Assembly: GCA_025267735.1 (NCBI GenBank)
Contig: CM046299.1
Span: forward strand, 16,700,232 to 16,764,231
DNA from: Mactra quadrangularis
Taxonomy: Eukaryota; Mollusca; Bivalvia; Venerida; Mactridae
Length of the DNA stretch: 64,000 bases
Direction of reading: 5' to 3'
Under the pieces are notes generated by a model. That model saw only the letters and a program-made list of their open reading frames with translations, ran no database searches and was not told the origin of the DNA. The position numbers and the translations under genes were made by a program. This document shows, piece after piece, positions 1 to 12,738 of the stretch; position 1 is the stretch's first letter; each line of letters opens with the position of its first letter.

Positions 1-76
1 AGATGCAGCAAATACATAACCTTTCCATGTATATACTGTCCCTTCAGACTTAGAATCAACATATCCAATAAGTAAA
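1..76 (-). CDS. ABCC1: ABCC1-like exon 9, truncated by window edge
   Basis: An acceptor (TTTTACAG) precedes TTTACTTATTGG; with the split codon from exon 8 it reads 'NLLIGYVDSKSEGTVYTWKG', matching the 'LLI.FV......WQGY' segment of MRP1. It stays open to the first base of the window. Confidence 0.9.
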
Positions 77-3000
77 CTGTAAAATGGAAGACAAAATCAA
101 ATAAAACATTTCAGCTCAGTGAAACTTTTCTATAACAACACCAGAGACACAGATAATAGTAAAGATATGTTGCTGACAACATCCACTGGGAGGGACTAAA
201 ATGTGATGGGTTCAGAGGTTGTTGCTCTTACAAGATTACATTCAATTAAAATTACACCTATAGGTTATATCAAAAGCTGTTTTGTAGAGGGACGCTCTGC
301 AGATGTTATACTGTAATGGAAATGCAAGAACATGTTCTTTGGTTATGAGAATTGTTCTGACAAATCAAACATGCATACATATTAAAGGCTTAAATACTGA
401 GTTATTCAATTGAGAATTTATGTCTTATCTCTTCTAAGGTCTGCTCAATGGTAACTGATTCTAAATGATGTAAAAGGATAGTTGACATCACTTTCACATT
501 CTCAAAGATTGGTAAATCCAACTAAATAACTGTAATTAAGTTCACATTTGCACCTTTCTGAAGTATTTTCTAAATAAATCAGATTCAAGCACAATGTTGC
601 AAACTAATAAAATAAGTGTGCTTTTATCATCAGCCAATAACCAAGTCTACAAACACAACACTGAAGTATCATCAGACCTTTTAATTAATAACATGATCCC
701 ATTAGTTTTCACAATAAAAAAGAACCTTTTTTCGGGTCCTGAAATCCATAATTTTCACAATGTCATTATTGTTCACTAAAAAGATTCCTTTCAAAGGTCC
801 ACATAACAGAAATTTGTAACCAGGCCTAAAACTTCTCAGTCATAGAAAAGCTGAAGAATTTAGTAACAAATAATTACAAGCATGCAATACTCACTTCAAA
901 ATCAAAGGATTCACAAACTGTAGTAAATCATAAATAAATTTACACATCCAGCCTATCAGTATTTGACCACCAAAACATTTAACAATCACTTTAAACAATG
1001 ACGGTCCTTTGGTCTTCTTTTCTTTATCTTTAGATTTGTCACCACTATATGTTGAGCTCTCACCCAAGTGTCTTGAAGAATTTATTAAAGGTGTTCTTTC
1101 TGAGGGTGCTCCCATGAAGCTTGTCTCTGCAACTTGTTTGGCAGTCCTACAAATTTAAGGAAAATATTTTTAAGTTCTATCTATTTCAAACCTGACCCAT
1201 GTAGATCAAATCAAAAGAAATACTCCCATTTATAAAGAGAAGATTAATAAATATTTTCGGCAAATTATTTGAGAGTCTCATGGTTGCCATCATTATGATA
1301 ACAAATGATAAGACTTCAATATTGCAGAAAGTTATATTACTATTTTTTATTAATTCAAATTTATATAGCACTTTTATTCATGTATAAGCATGTGCCTTAC
1401 AGATACAATGTAATCTAAAAATAAAGTAAAATAAAATTGAGGGTTGCTTGCAAGACTATAGAGAGTGCATTGTATTAAAGAGAAAGTTACTACAGTCTTG
1501 GGAGCAATCCTCGAAATTTAATTTAATAAAAAACATCATAAAAATATTGCCCAAGTGTATGAACATGAACCAGGTAACAAATTACATCTACACACACAGA
1601 AGACAATTCTAGCAAAAGTGGAAATTTTGATTATAATGGCAATTATGGAAATCATACAATTACACATACTAGCAGTGCTCATGTGCACATTGAAAAAGTA
1701 CAAACAGAAGAAAGAAAGCAATCAACATCAAGTTCTGTTAACCACAAAGAAGTGTCTCTCTAGCAGTAACAAGACTAAATCATGGAGTTTCATTACACAA
1801 TAAGTCAATGCAAAACTAATCTACATTCTTCCTTATTCACATGCAGTTTGACTAGTTTTGCATCGAAAAATCTACTAAGTATTTCAATTCACAACATGAC
1901 AATAATCTCCCAACTAAAGGTGATTCTGGCATCTAGAATAATAATGATCAACAGACTGGTCAAGGATAATGGAATAAATGTGATGTTTAAACATGAGGTA
2001 CAAGGTGTTTAGACATAATATAAGTGGTAGGACAGGCAAACAAACAAACCACTGCAAGATTCGATCTCCTGTCCCAACTTATATATATTTGTCTTTTTTT
2101 ACAGGTGTATTTATGGTTACAGTGAATAGCCATTCTGGTTTAAATGCATGAATATATATATTAAGGTACAAAGGTTGTAAAGTGTTTAATGCATGAAGGG
2201 ATAGGATATCTTTTTGGGATTATATTAACAAACCTTGGCAGGCTTTTATGACTGAAACTTAATTAAGTAAATATTGCAACAACTTCTATACATGTAAATA
2301 TGCATACCATGAATTACCATTATAGAACATAACTTTTACAATTCTTAACATAAATTACAAAGTCTGACCATTAAGCACCTTACATAGTAATTTATATTAA
2401 ATACATTTAAACATTACAATATAATTATGTATTAATAATTATTATATTGAATGCACATACATACTAAGTACTAAACATTTGCAATAAGAGGGAAAGTTAA
2501 ATACCCCATAAGGGGCTTAACCCCCTGTTTGCAAGTCAGATGCTCTACAGAGTTATCATCATCTATATTACTATAACCCACATATACACTTGATACATAT
2601 TATTTTAATATTAAGTATTAACATGTACATACAATAATAGTTGTACACATGTACCAGCTATGTATAAAAGCATGAAACTCAAAACTTCCTAGTTGTATAA
2701 TTATATGAAAGCATGAAACTCAAAATTTCTTTTGCTAAGTTTTGCTTTCTAGTACTAGTACCTATTTACAAAACAAAGTAACTTAAGTTCTACTCACTTA
2801 GATTTTCTGAATTTTTCTAATTCTTCCAGCCATAATTTTTGCACTTTTGGTATAAAATTATTAGACTGGTCTCTAGGATGTAGATCCCATAACTCATCAT
2901 CATGTAGTCCTGAACGATACATCTTTACAACCAGTCTGTAATAAAAAAACATATTATAACTGTTATGTCTTTTTTTACTTAAAGACTTCAAGAAAATGAA

Positions 3001-6000
3001 TAACTTTATGCAATAAAATACGAAACTGTTCTCAGTGACAAAGGAAGCATTTTCAGATAGAGAAGCTTATTTTTTTTGGTAAGGCTGATTTTTCTAGTTT
3101 GATTTAGCATAGATTACATTACTTTCAAACCTATAAGGCCCCCTGATTAATACCCCTAGTTCTAAGCATCTGAGTCTCATTTGATATTGGTATAAGTGTT
3201 ATCACTTCTCACATTATGTTTTACATCACTTAATTTTCAACATATAAAGTCAATGTTAAAGTCACCTAACCTTTTTTCTGAGATGCACCAATACTATATA
3301 GCATTTACGAGTACCATTGCAAATTTTCTCACTTAAATTATATTATGTTATGTGCAACATAGAAAAATTAATGGGTACAAAGGTCTTGTTTTGATATATG
3401 TTTTGCTATATGATCATATGAATAGGAAATATGGGCCAGGTGGCATTTACCATCTGATCCTTAGCCAATGGGGGCTCACGTTTTGATCATGTGCTTAATA
3501 ACAGTCAATCAGGAGCTCAAAAATCACTTCCTAAAAGGCAAAATTATCACTAAAAAAAGTAAAATCCATTTGTCGCAATAGTACCATGTTAAAAATATTA
3601 TTCTTATGACCTTCCCTGTGAGCCAAGATTGGGCTTTGCCTAACTGTGTAGCCTCTTTAAATAAAGTTTTTATCATCATTATTATTATTATTTTTAAACA
3701 AAATATGTCACTTGACACACATAATGATAATGTCTGAAAGTGTCCATGTTTGAGGGTTTGTCTGTATGGTAATTGTGCATAAAGTTTGACCCTGATCTGA
3801 TTTTTCACATTTGCATCTAATAATTATCTTACACATATCCTGACGAAAGTCAGTACCAGGCCTATTCTACACTTCGGCAGTGATTGTAAAATTATAGAAG
3901 TATGTATATGAGTTTAATTTCAACCCATAATCCTCACAGCCACAGTGAAAACGAGCATTAATACTACACTCGTATTCAATGTTATGAATGTTCTTGCATA
4001 AAGGTCAGGTCGGGGTCAAACTTTACGCACATTAAGATGTTCACAGTAGTATGTTGACGATGTAACAAGCCATGATTTGATATGATATAGAATGTTTACT
4101 AGATTACAACTTTACTTGTGATAACATACTAATGTTAAGATAACATTTTAAGATTAAATGACTTTTATTTATAATTTTGATAAATCATAACAGGTCAATG
4201 ACAGTGATTTTTAGATAAAAATTATTGCTAATTAAACAGTAGAATGTTTTGTTAAAATTTAGAATTAAAATTGGAATTAAGTATTGCAATGATAAAAAGT
4301 TTGCATCACTTAAGTCATTTCACGTAATAAATGGATAAGTAAATAATAATGCATTCATTTAATGAGTCAACTCAGTTTGACAATCCCTGTTTTCTCCCAA
4401 GAGCTTTTACAATGAAAAAATATACAAATAAAAGCCTACTAATGTGAAAATTGAACGAAATGCATAAATTTCAATAAAATAAGTCAATAGGGACATGTAC
4501 ATTTCTGTATATACAACGCAAATAAAAACTTATTAATGCATTTCAACAAGAGTAGAACCAGGTTAGGAAGGCTCCAAAGAATGGAGACTACCTGATAGAC
4601 GTACATGGAATGGTAATACAATATGTATTATTTTAAATATCTGTTTCAGAGCAAGAAATATTATAGTCTGCATTAAGTCATGCAGAAGCAATGAGACTGT
4701 TGCTATATTATAAATGATAGAACTTTTATGTCCATGCTTTGTAAAAGAGAAAAGAGAATGACAAACACTGATACATATGATAAGAAAAAAAACTAAGAAT
4801 GATTATACAACGTAATGAAACAGACACAAAAACTTACGATGTAATCCATTCAAAAGATAACTGTGAAGGGAATGAAGCTTTTACTTCTGGACATTCTGGC
4901 TGTAATAAAAAGAAAATAAATCATTACAGCATTGATTATATCAAAAAATAATTATTATAACAAATAATCGACTTGAAATAATTTAAGAATATCATGCATT
5001 ACAGACAAAAAATCACTTCTTAGTCATTGTAAGTTTATTGATATTTTATGTTATTGACAATAAATGCAACTTTAATAAATCTGAATTCTGAGCATTAAGT
5101 CTATTCAGAAGGTTTGTAAACTCATTCTGACACTGAACCCCTTAAGATTTAATCTTTTAAAATACTGAACTTTAGCATACATTGGCCAATGGCGAAACAA
5201 CAAGCAGTTGCATATAGATGTAACTGTCTACAACTTTTTAAACACTTTTTTATGTTATCCAAGTACCATGCAACATTGTTGCTTCAAGATTGTAAATGTC
5301 TGAGTGTATGGAATGTATTCACCTAGAAAAACATTTTTGCTAGAAAGGGGCTCCAATGTAGTGCCCAAACAGTTGCACATGAGAAGACCATGTAGTACCA
5401 AGTAGGGATACCCTTATCGTAACTTAGTTCAAGTCTTAGAAATGGAATACAGGATTTAAACAAATATTCTAACACAAGATCCTATCTTACCTTGCCTATA
5501 TTTTGGTACCCAGTTCTAAGATGTCTCTCTACGATACTTGTAAGTACTAGTTGTAGAAGAACCAAGAAGAAATAGAAACATAATATAATAAATCTGAATC
5601 TACTTTCTTCATACTCCTGAAAATATAATTATTGATTTAATTAATGAAAGTAAAGTCAAACCTCTATCAAGAGACCACTCTTGGGACAGACAAAACATGG
5701 GGGCTTAATAAAATGGTCCCTGAATAGTAAAACTTTTATAGCCACCAATGTATTAGTTTTTGCAATTTAAATCCAATAAATACAATGTACATGTATATGT
5801 AGGCATGTCTAATTTTGAAATGTTTAAATTTAACTATCAAAACCAAAGAATGAACACACTCATTTACCACAAATACTGGTTCCTATGAAAATTAATAAAT
5901 TTATCTTACCTTTTTCTTAATACCAATATAGAATGGTATAACTGTAGCTACAGAAGTCAGGAACCAGAATACAAACAACATCCCAGATGTTATCACACCT

Positions 6001-9000
6001 TTTCTTCTTTCAAGTTGTACATATACTGCAACCAATAGCTGTCAACATTGAAATGAGACATGATGTCATTAAAATTGTAGAACATTTTGTTCTTCAACAT
6101 TTATATAACTCTTAGGGGAAATATGACAGGACCCTTTTTGAGAGGACAATAACAACAAAAAAGAAATTGGGGGAAAGTTGTTTTCTTTCATTTCTTACCA
6201 GTAAGATAATATCCTTGAACAGGTAACATTTTTTACAGGAATGTTTTTGTCTCTATATTTAATTTACTTATTTATTCTGGGTTTAAGGCCATGTCAACAC
6301 TAATAACATTGGTTATTTTACAGTGTCCAGCACACCTAACCTAGCTTTCTTGGACCTTTGTCTATAACCAGTACTCACCTACCCTTTTACAAGTCCGGAA
6401 ACTTCTCCATATACCTTATTAATGGAGGAAAATTTACATAATTGTCAAATTTTCATGAAAGGATATAACCTCTCCGAGTGTGATAAGCACCCATACCCTT
6501 TTGCTAAACAAGATTCCAATTCTGGGCATGCTACCAATCGGCTACCGACCTGACCTAACTGCTCTAAATGATTTAGAATCAGTGGAAGCAGGAAAAATGG
6601 TGGTAGAAGAAATTGTTAAATGACCAAGCTCCATAACGTATGCATAGCCCAAGAATGGAACTTACAAGCCCTTGAACAGTAAACATGTGTGCTACTTACT
6701 GAGCTAGCTCGGCAATGAAAATAAAATCTACTTATATAAAATACTTACAAATGTAGTTGCTTTGATGCTACCAGCTGTATAGAAAGCCGACGTATCATAT
6801 TTGGTATCTTTATCACTTTCAGTAGAATATAATAACTCTGTTACAGTAACAAATACTAACAATAATGATACAAACTGAAATATATATATGAAATAATACA
6901 GTCAGAGTTACTGTGCCAACCAAATTAGTATAATGATAAAACAAAACATTTTAACACAAGCAGTTCATGGAAAGCATACTCAACTATTCAGATTACTTAC
7001 TTACTTACTTAATCCTCTTCACTCCAGGTTGGAGCATACTGAGGGCCTCTAGCACACTCAATCAGGTTAAGTAAACAAAATCCTTTAATACTGACATGCA
7101 GACCATTGAGAAATGTAAACAATTCAAGTGGATATTTCCATTGCTTGATGCACTAGAATGTGCATGCAAAACATTTAATAAAACTTTTTAAGTATAAAAG
7201 GACCATAACTCAGTCAAAATCTTGCTAGAGTTAAGCAACTTGGTATTTCATTTTCGTTGGTTATCTCATAAACATTCATTAGGTTCCATATTAATTATCA
7301 TGAATCCATTTAGAAGTTGCAAAAATAAAATGTTAAGCCAAAAAACCTTTATATATAATTTTGTAAGCATAAAAGAGCCATAATCCAGTCAAATGTCAAT
7401 GTAGAGTTATGGATCATTGTACTTGACCTCCATGATTAGTTGGTCACTCCATAGACAAGTGTGATGTTTTCAATAGTTTCAAAAATATATAAATACAAGC
7501 TACATGAAGAAGAAGGCTAGGTAGAGTTAAGCTAGCTACAACTTTTGACTGGTAATCATTGTATTGCCAGCTTCAAGTTCTATCCAAAACTAGCCAAAAC
7601 CTAACTGATTGTTTCCTTGAGTAAGAATGCCAGCTTTGTGTTATAGCTCATCCTATCCAAACCCTACTCCATTCTTTCCTTGAGCAATAAACTTTATTCT
7701 ACTAGCTCAGTAATGGGGGACCAGGAAGCAGACTCAAAAGCCATTTCAGAATCAAGATAAAATAAATTGGTATAAACAAAACAAAGTAACACAAAAATAA
7801 ACTTACTGTTTTAGATACATTTAAACATGACATAGGTAAAGGAAGCCTATCTTCCGATAATAGATATTTCAAATACAATGGACATGTTAACCATATAATA
7901 CCACATGGTATCCATATTAACATTGTATTCTGAAAACAATCTGTAAACTCTGGATAGGTATTGTTTAATAACAAATCTTCATCCTGAAAATAAGAATTGA
8001 AAGTAAATACATGTAGACAGAATAAACATGTATTACTTTAGTTGCCTTAGCAACCATACTTTTCAACTTTTCAAACAAAAATTGGCAACTTTCATACAAC
8101 CTATATGTTGCCTCACACAAAATTTTCTGCAGGCTGGAACCTGTAAGAAATTTCAGTTTTGGAGAGTAAAATTTGTCTTAGCAAAACTTATCATATTTAT
8201 GACTCACCAGTTGGCACATATGGTCAATTCAATGAAGAAAAGATGCATACCTTGGATTCTAAAATCTAACCTAAAAGCGGTAGGCTTTCACTGGGTAAAT
8301 TTCACTTATTAAGGAAAAATGTTCCTAAAAATTGACCTTATTCAGCACAACTCACCCATCAAAAAATGTTAATGGGGGGTCCCAAAGGGGGGTTGTCACT
8401 GGGGTTTGAAGGGGCACAGCACCCCCTTGTCTAAAAAAAGGGGGTTCATTGAGTGCAGTAAGAGCAGTCTGGGCTTAAGTGAGCTAAAAAGATAGACAAG
8501 TGTTATAGTCCAACTCTTTAAGGTACATAGGGTTGCATGGTTATGGTGATGGAAAAAAAAACAATATGTGTATACTCATTATTTTCTACAGGACAGGAGG
8601 GCTTGACATTAACCATTGTCTGAATGCAACTATGGGCCTAATTTGGGCAACTTTTAACAAATAGTTAACATTTGGTTCAGGCAATTAAAACATAATCAGT
8701 TATTTCTAGTCAGGCAACCTTCCTCAAATATTAACATCAAGCCCTGGACAATATTTGCTAAATTAATGTTTGTATGACTTTCAAGATAATAAATGTACTT
8801 CAAATTTAAACTTCACAAAAATATAAACAAAGGGTCAGTGACTCCAACATAGTATATTCAATATAATAGTTCATACTCTCAATGATTGAAACTGAATCAA
8901 CTTACATCATTTATTTAAGTAGCTTATGTGTTAAAATAAAGTAGGCTAGCTGAGTAAATGATAAATGATGTTTATTTTTTTTACAAATTAATGGGTTACA

Positions 9001-9437
9001 TGCTTGACAACTCTAAACTTTGACCGAATTAACACAGAGTAAACATAACCTATTTATCTTTTGTACCTAAATCAGTACAAATTGGAGTAGTTCATGAAAT
9101 CATTACATTGCATATACATCACTTCAACATTCATCAATTCATCATTAACACCAGCAGTATGATAGAGCATATACATGTACATTGAGATATCCTGACCAGT
9201 TCAATCATACCAATGGGCCTATAGTTTTTGGCTTTCATTCTCTGTAGCTTGTTTTATTGTTTAACTCCTTTACACTTTTAGTCATATAAGTTGCAAAATG
9301 AAGCGGTTAAAATGGTGCAACTTTGATGTGAATTGTTGAGGGATATCAAGAATAACTAAAGCATGCAGACAAGAATAATCAAAAGTACTCACCCATATTG
9401 GGGAATGTCCACAAAAGTCATCAAATGATTGAACCAT
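1..9437 (-). CDS. ABCC1: ABCC1/MRP1-like ABC transporter, 5' nine coding exons (partial)
   Basis: ABC exporter of subfamily C, which in animals pumps glutathione, glucuronide and drug conjugates across the plasma membrane using ATP. Nine exons join in frame on the minus strand: 9437-9393, 7983-7807, 6874-6749, 6038-5910, 5616-5491, 4899-4838, 2935-2798, 1146-895 and 76-1 (cut by the window edge). All visible junctions are GT/AG. They give about 377 residues: the five-helix TMD0 typical of long MRPs (residues 1 to about 200), the L0 linker with DLWDLHPRDQS-like sequence ('ELWDLHPRDQ', about 235-244), and the start of TMD1 ('FIYDLLQFVNPLIL', about 338-351). The Walker and signature motifs of the nucleotide-binding domains lie outside the window. 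The length and phase of exons 1-3 match what I recall of vertebrate ABCC1. The start ATG at 9437 gives an N-terminus of the usual length; an upstream in-frame ATG at 9485 is less likely. ABCC3 or a mollusc-specific MRP paralogue is possible. Confidence 0.93.
895..1146 (-). CDS. ABCC1: ABCC1-like exon 8 (L0 end and first TMD1 helix)
   Basis: 252 nt joined through a split Lys codon. A low-complexity Ser/Lys/Glu stretch, as expected for the variable part of L0, is followed by 'GPSLFKVIVKCFGG' and a hydrophobic helix 'LIGWMCKFIYDLLQFVNPLI'. Donor GTGAGT. Confidence 0.94.
2798..2935 (-). CDS. ABCC1: ABCC1-like exon 7 (L0 linker)
   Basis: 138 nt beginning with the third base of the split Ser codon. 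Contains 'LHDDELWDLHPRDQSNNFIP', the conserved L0 motif of long MRPs. Donor GTGAGT. Confidence 0.95.
3767..4034. repeat. Inverted-repeat element in ABCC1 intron (MITE-like)
   Basis: The arms read 'GTGCATAAAGTTTGACCCTG' near 3774 and its near-complement 'GGGGTCAAACTTTACGCAC' near 4013, about 30 bp each with a few mismatches. No ORF. A short non-autonomous element is the simplest reading; its class is unknown. Confidence 0.6.
4838..4899 (-). CDS. ABCC1: ABCC1-like exon 6 (start of L0)
   Basis: 62 nt, starting in phase 0 and ending after two bases of a Ser codon. The peptide 'CPEVKASFPSQLSFEWITS' matches the 'CPE.ASFLSRITFWWIT' region of MRPs. Confidence 0.94.
5491..5616 (-). CDS. ABCC1: ABCC1-like exon 5 (TMD0 helix 5)
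   Basis: 42 codons, phase 0/0. A charged start (EYEESRFRF) is followed by a long hydrophobic helix (FIILCFYFFLVLLQLVLTSI), matching the last TMD0 segment of MRP1. Donor GTAAGA. Confidence 0.93.
5910..6038 (-). CDS. ABCC1: ABCC1-like exon 4 (TMD0 helices 3-4)
   Basis: 43 codons, phase 0/0. Carries the conserved 'QLERRKGVITSG' cytosolic loop of MRP1-type proteins followed by a helix, MLFVFWFLTSVATVIPFYI. Donor GTAAGA. Confidence 0.94.
6255..6720 (-). repeat. Old tRNA-derived SINE copy in ABCC1 intron
   Basis: Its body shares long words with the young SINEs at 12739 and 23907 ('CACCTAACCTAGCTTTC', 'ACCAGTACTCACCTACCC', 'CCGGAAACTTCTCCATAT'). The end nearest 6720 is a decayed tRNA-like head ('ACTGAGCTAGCTCGGCAA'). 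Minus orientation and much more diverged than the other two copies. Confidence 0.7.
6749..6874 (-). CDS. ABCC1: ABCC1-like exon 3 (TMD0 helices 2-3)
   Basis: 42 codons, phase 0/0, with a consensus GTAAGT donor. Two hydrophobic stretches (VSLLLVFVTVTELLY and AFYTAGSIKATTF) are separated by a polar loop rich in Asp, Lys and Ser. Sequence is poorly conserved but length and phase fit the family. Confidence 0.88.
7807..7983 (-). CDS. ABCC1: ABCC1-like exon 2 (TMD0 helix 1)
   Basis: 59 codons, phase 0 on both sides, acceptor TTTTCAG and donor GTAAGT. 'PEFTDCFQNTMLIWIPC' is the MRP1 signature before the first transmembrane helix. The Asn in 'NNT' near the N-terminus is a possible glycosylation site. 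Confidence 0.95.
8595..8746. repeat. hAT-like MITE in ABCC1 intron 1
   Basis: The ends form an inverted repeat: 'AGGGCTTGACATTAAC' on the left and 'TTAACATCAAGCCCTGG' on the right. TIRs starting CAGGGCTTGA are typical of small hAT elements in animals (recalled). No coding capacity in about 150 bp. Confidence 0.65.
9393..9437 (-). CDS. ABCC1: ABCC1-like exon 1 (start codon)
   Basis: Fifteen codons, ATG to a TGG codon, ending in phase 0 at a consensus GTGAGT donor. The peptide MVQSFDDFCGHSPIW resembles the extracellular N-terminus of MRP1, including the Cys near position 9 and the closing 'PxW'. 5' UTR and promoter are not resolved. Confidence 0.85.
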
Positions 9438-9589
9438 GATGGTTTTGTATGAAGTTTTAATAAAGATATAGATATGGAATATCAAGTTTATTCCTTATAA
9501 AGTATGCAGGCTTTAATCTGTCATGGTTAACTTCCATACATGTACATCTGAAATGACAAACGTATAATATTATAATATAATATTATTGA

Positions 9590-9770
9590 GAGATTCTGGG
9601 TTCAAACCCCACTAGTGACATTGCTAATTTCCTTGAGCAAGACATTTATCTACAGTTGTTCCACTCCACCCAGGTGTAAATGGGTACTACAAGAAATCAC
9701 CATCCTGAAGATGATTTCAATGATAAGGGGTTATGATACAAAATTGTGAAGTTGGCTGAACATGAACATG
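9590..9770 (+). repeat. SINE fragment with tRNA B box and conserved core
   Basis: A B-box-like word (GGGTTCAAACCCC) is followed by a core, 'TTTCCTTGAGCAAGACATTT', and 'CACCCAGGTGTAAATGGGTA'. The same core appears at 10033-10245 and inverted at 27590-27660, so it is a dispersed family. Confidence 0.7.
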
Positions 9771-10032
9771 ATAGCAGACTTTAAACTGCTCTTTAACTTT
9801 CAACTAAAAATTTGATATAATCAAGTTAACAATTAATTTATTCAACATACAATTTAAACTACTGTGTTACATGGATAAGCTCTAATTACAGTACAAATTA
9901 AAATTACTTAGGATACACTGTAGGCAGATAATTGGTAACTTGGTAACTAAATTGAAAGAAATAATAATATTGATTGTATCAATTTGCTTAGTTTAGGAAC
10001 ATTATGAGGGCACTGTATATCATTATATTATA

Positions 10033-10245
10033 GGAGCAGTAGTCCAGTGGTAGGATGTGTGCTTAAGGATCCAGAGGTCCTGGGTTTGAATCCCACTGGA
10101 GGCACTGTTAATTTCCTAGAGCAAGAAATTTACCTGCGATTGGTTCACTCCATGCACTGTATGCTGTGGCTGCAATCGCCATATGTTAACAGTTGGAGTG
10201 TGACACGATGATCGGGGAAGTTAATGTCAAGAGATGACTGAATAG
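10033..10245 (+). repeat. tRNA-derived SINE
   Basis: A tRNA-like head carries an A-box-like 'GTAGTCCAGTGGTAGGA' and a B-box-like 'GGTTTGAATCCC', followed by a core related to that at 9590 ('TTTCCTAGAGCAAGAAATTT'). It does not fold as a complete functional tRNA by eye, so it is called a SINE. Confidence 0.7.
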
Positions 10246-11907
10246 TGCTACTAGAAGTTGACTTCAAAAACTTTGCTTTAACTTGAACTTTAACAGAATA
10301 ACCTCTGCAGAGCAGCCCTCTACATAACAAATCCTGTGCACAACAACAATCCTTGATATTTTCCTAAGGCGTAAATTTAATTGTATTTAATCTCTGCAGA
10401 GCAACAACCTCTGAACAGCAACACACTAAAGCCCCTCCAAGAATTAGTGAATGTTGTTCAAGAGAGGTTGTACCGTATAGTTAAAATAAAGTACAATTTA
10501 TAGAACATATACATATAGTCAAAGATCTCAATATTGACATAGAAATCTAAACAAACCTAAGTAAACCTTGTAATACTATGAAATCAATGAACTAGGACAG
10601 TATATATGATATACACACAAAAATCTAGGACATTTTTTATAGATCGATAAATAAAATCAATGTATAAAAGATAATAGAAGTTTATAAAATGGGATATTGT
10701 ATAAAAATATAATATGAACATTAAAACGTTAAATATTAATAAATGCAATCTCTAATAAATACAGATATATCTAGCAGAGGTCTGGCCTCAGTGATAGAGT
10801 GCAAGTTTTAGCATCTGGAAGTAAAAGGTAAGATTCTCAACCAGGATTCTCTTTCGTGAAAAAAGGGATATTTTCTTCTGTAGAGAGAGTTGTTGGCTCT
10901 TTAAGTAAAGGTAACAGAGTACCCGGTACTTGGAAATACAAATAACTTTGTATAGCTTATTAATTTTTTTTTTCAAGAAAATAATGCTGACTTGATAAAC
11001 TAAGTTAAAATTCAACAAATACATAATGTAAGTTATGAAATATTTAACCTAATACATACCATTCTCAAATGTGAACCATTATTAAAGAGAATGCTAGACT
11101 CTTTCAATAAAAAAATCTAACAAAAGCAAATATAAATGGGTTTAAAGCAAACATTCTGAAGTTTGTAGGTCAGGTCAAGTACATTTTCAGCTTGACTATA
11201 TGTAATTGTTAATTCAATCCATTAAAAACTGTCAAATTACAAGAAAATCATATTACATGACTGAATTGTATTACCTTTTATATAATAGACATACCATAGA
11301 CTTTTGGTGATCATCTATGATACACATATACTTCCAGTTATTAGCTGCTCTCAGTTCACCTAACCTGTAGCTAAATCATGACTGTTTTTCTTAACTTGTA
11401 ATAATTGACAAGGAGCCAACAGTTAACATTTCCCTAATCAGAAGTATGTCAACAATTCACAAAGTCAAAAACTACATGGAAGATTATAATGTCATTTGCC
11501 ACAACTTAGATATACACCAAGTCCAAGATGACCAGCTTCTAAATTCAGCAAATCAATCACACAACCTTGACTGCTGCTCTGTGATTGTAAGCTATTAAAT
11601 ATTGCAATGAAAGGAATATCAAATACCAGTAATGTCCTGATAATTTAAATCAACCATTTCTGAACAACTAATTAATTTACCACAGACTGTTCGCCTAAAC
11701 TCACTTGTCTGAAGCCTACATCTAGTGAAAAATTGATTAGGGCTCATAAAACTTACCTATTTCGTATAATTGGGCTTAGAAGTTGATAATTTAGCCTATC
11801 ACTATGAAACATAATAAGTCAGACTAATGCTTGAAAAATTCAAAGTGAAGACTGTAATCATTAGTAGACTAGCTAAGAATTATTTACTGTTAGAATGGGA
11901 CTTAAAA

Positions 11908-11990
11908 GTTTCCCATGGGAGAATTCTCCCATTTTCAATATGGGCTTTTCCCATGGGAAAATTATCCCATTCTGAAAATGGGATTTCCTA
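11908..11990. repeat. Nested palindromes built on TCCCATGGGA
   Basis: 'TTTCCCATGGGAGAATTCTC' and 'TTTTCCCATGGGAAAATT' are self-complementary and lie within 80 bp, with ATGGG/CCCAT words between. A related piece ('GTGGGAGAATTCTCCCATTG') occurs at about 20842. Probably a palindromic MITE relic. Confidence 0.5.
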
Positions 11991-12738
11991 ATACCTAATA
12001 CATTATATTTTATAAACTGTTTTCAGAGAATATCTACAAGAACTTTGGTCATTTTCACAAAAAAACTTATGATAAAAAACATCATATTAAGTTAAAAACA
12101 GGAAACATGCACAACATCTTCATTATTTGTTCATTCAATTTATTATAAATATTCCTTAATTATGTAGAATAATGAATACTTATTGAAATTCATATCATTA
12201 TATGATTTCATATCTTCTATGCTAAATTGCACTTTAAATGTTTGAAATTACCATAAAAAATTTAAGAATTTTGCGTGAAAAGACTACTGTTATTTAATGA
12301 CTAAATTGCTGTTTATTTACTATTTGACTGTACATTTGCTATATCAAATATGATATAGCATAAATATAACATCAGTTGATCTATATTATATATATATATA
12401 GCTATGATGATAACATAACTCATTAATATACATACAAGTATAAAGGTATATGATATCATATGTTCTTGATTATAACCTATATGACATGATTGTGTCTATA
12501 AATGTATACTACAAAACTAAGTCATATACATTCATGTATCATCTATCTTATTACCATGTACATGTACTTTATTCTCAAGACATGTATCTAAACATTTGTC
12601 TATGTTTTATTGAGGAATAAAATATAGGAGATCTGATGCATAGCATTAAATTACAACTAAATTGTATAGTTTCACACAATCCAGTGATTAAGCAGTCATA
12701 AGAGTGCATCCAAATGAACACGACCTTGACTATTAATT

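Larger units (their letters stand above)
9438..12725. other. ABCC1 upstream region without recognisable gene
   Basis: AT-rich sequence on the 5' side of the ABCC1 start codon. It must contain the ABCC1 5' UTR and promoter unless these are farther upstream, but I could not fix a transcription start. It holds the two SINEs listed separately, a third weak tRNA-like stretch near 10785, and palindromic TCCCAT/ATGGGA words at 11908-11990. No open frame here resembles a known protein. Confidence 0.6.

Noticed and set aside
891..1115. 74-codon frame as an independent small gene starting MGAPSERTPL
   Set aside because: It is the inner part of ABCC1-like exon 8; the reading frame continues upstream to a splice acceptor at 1147.
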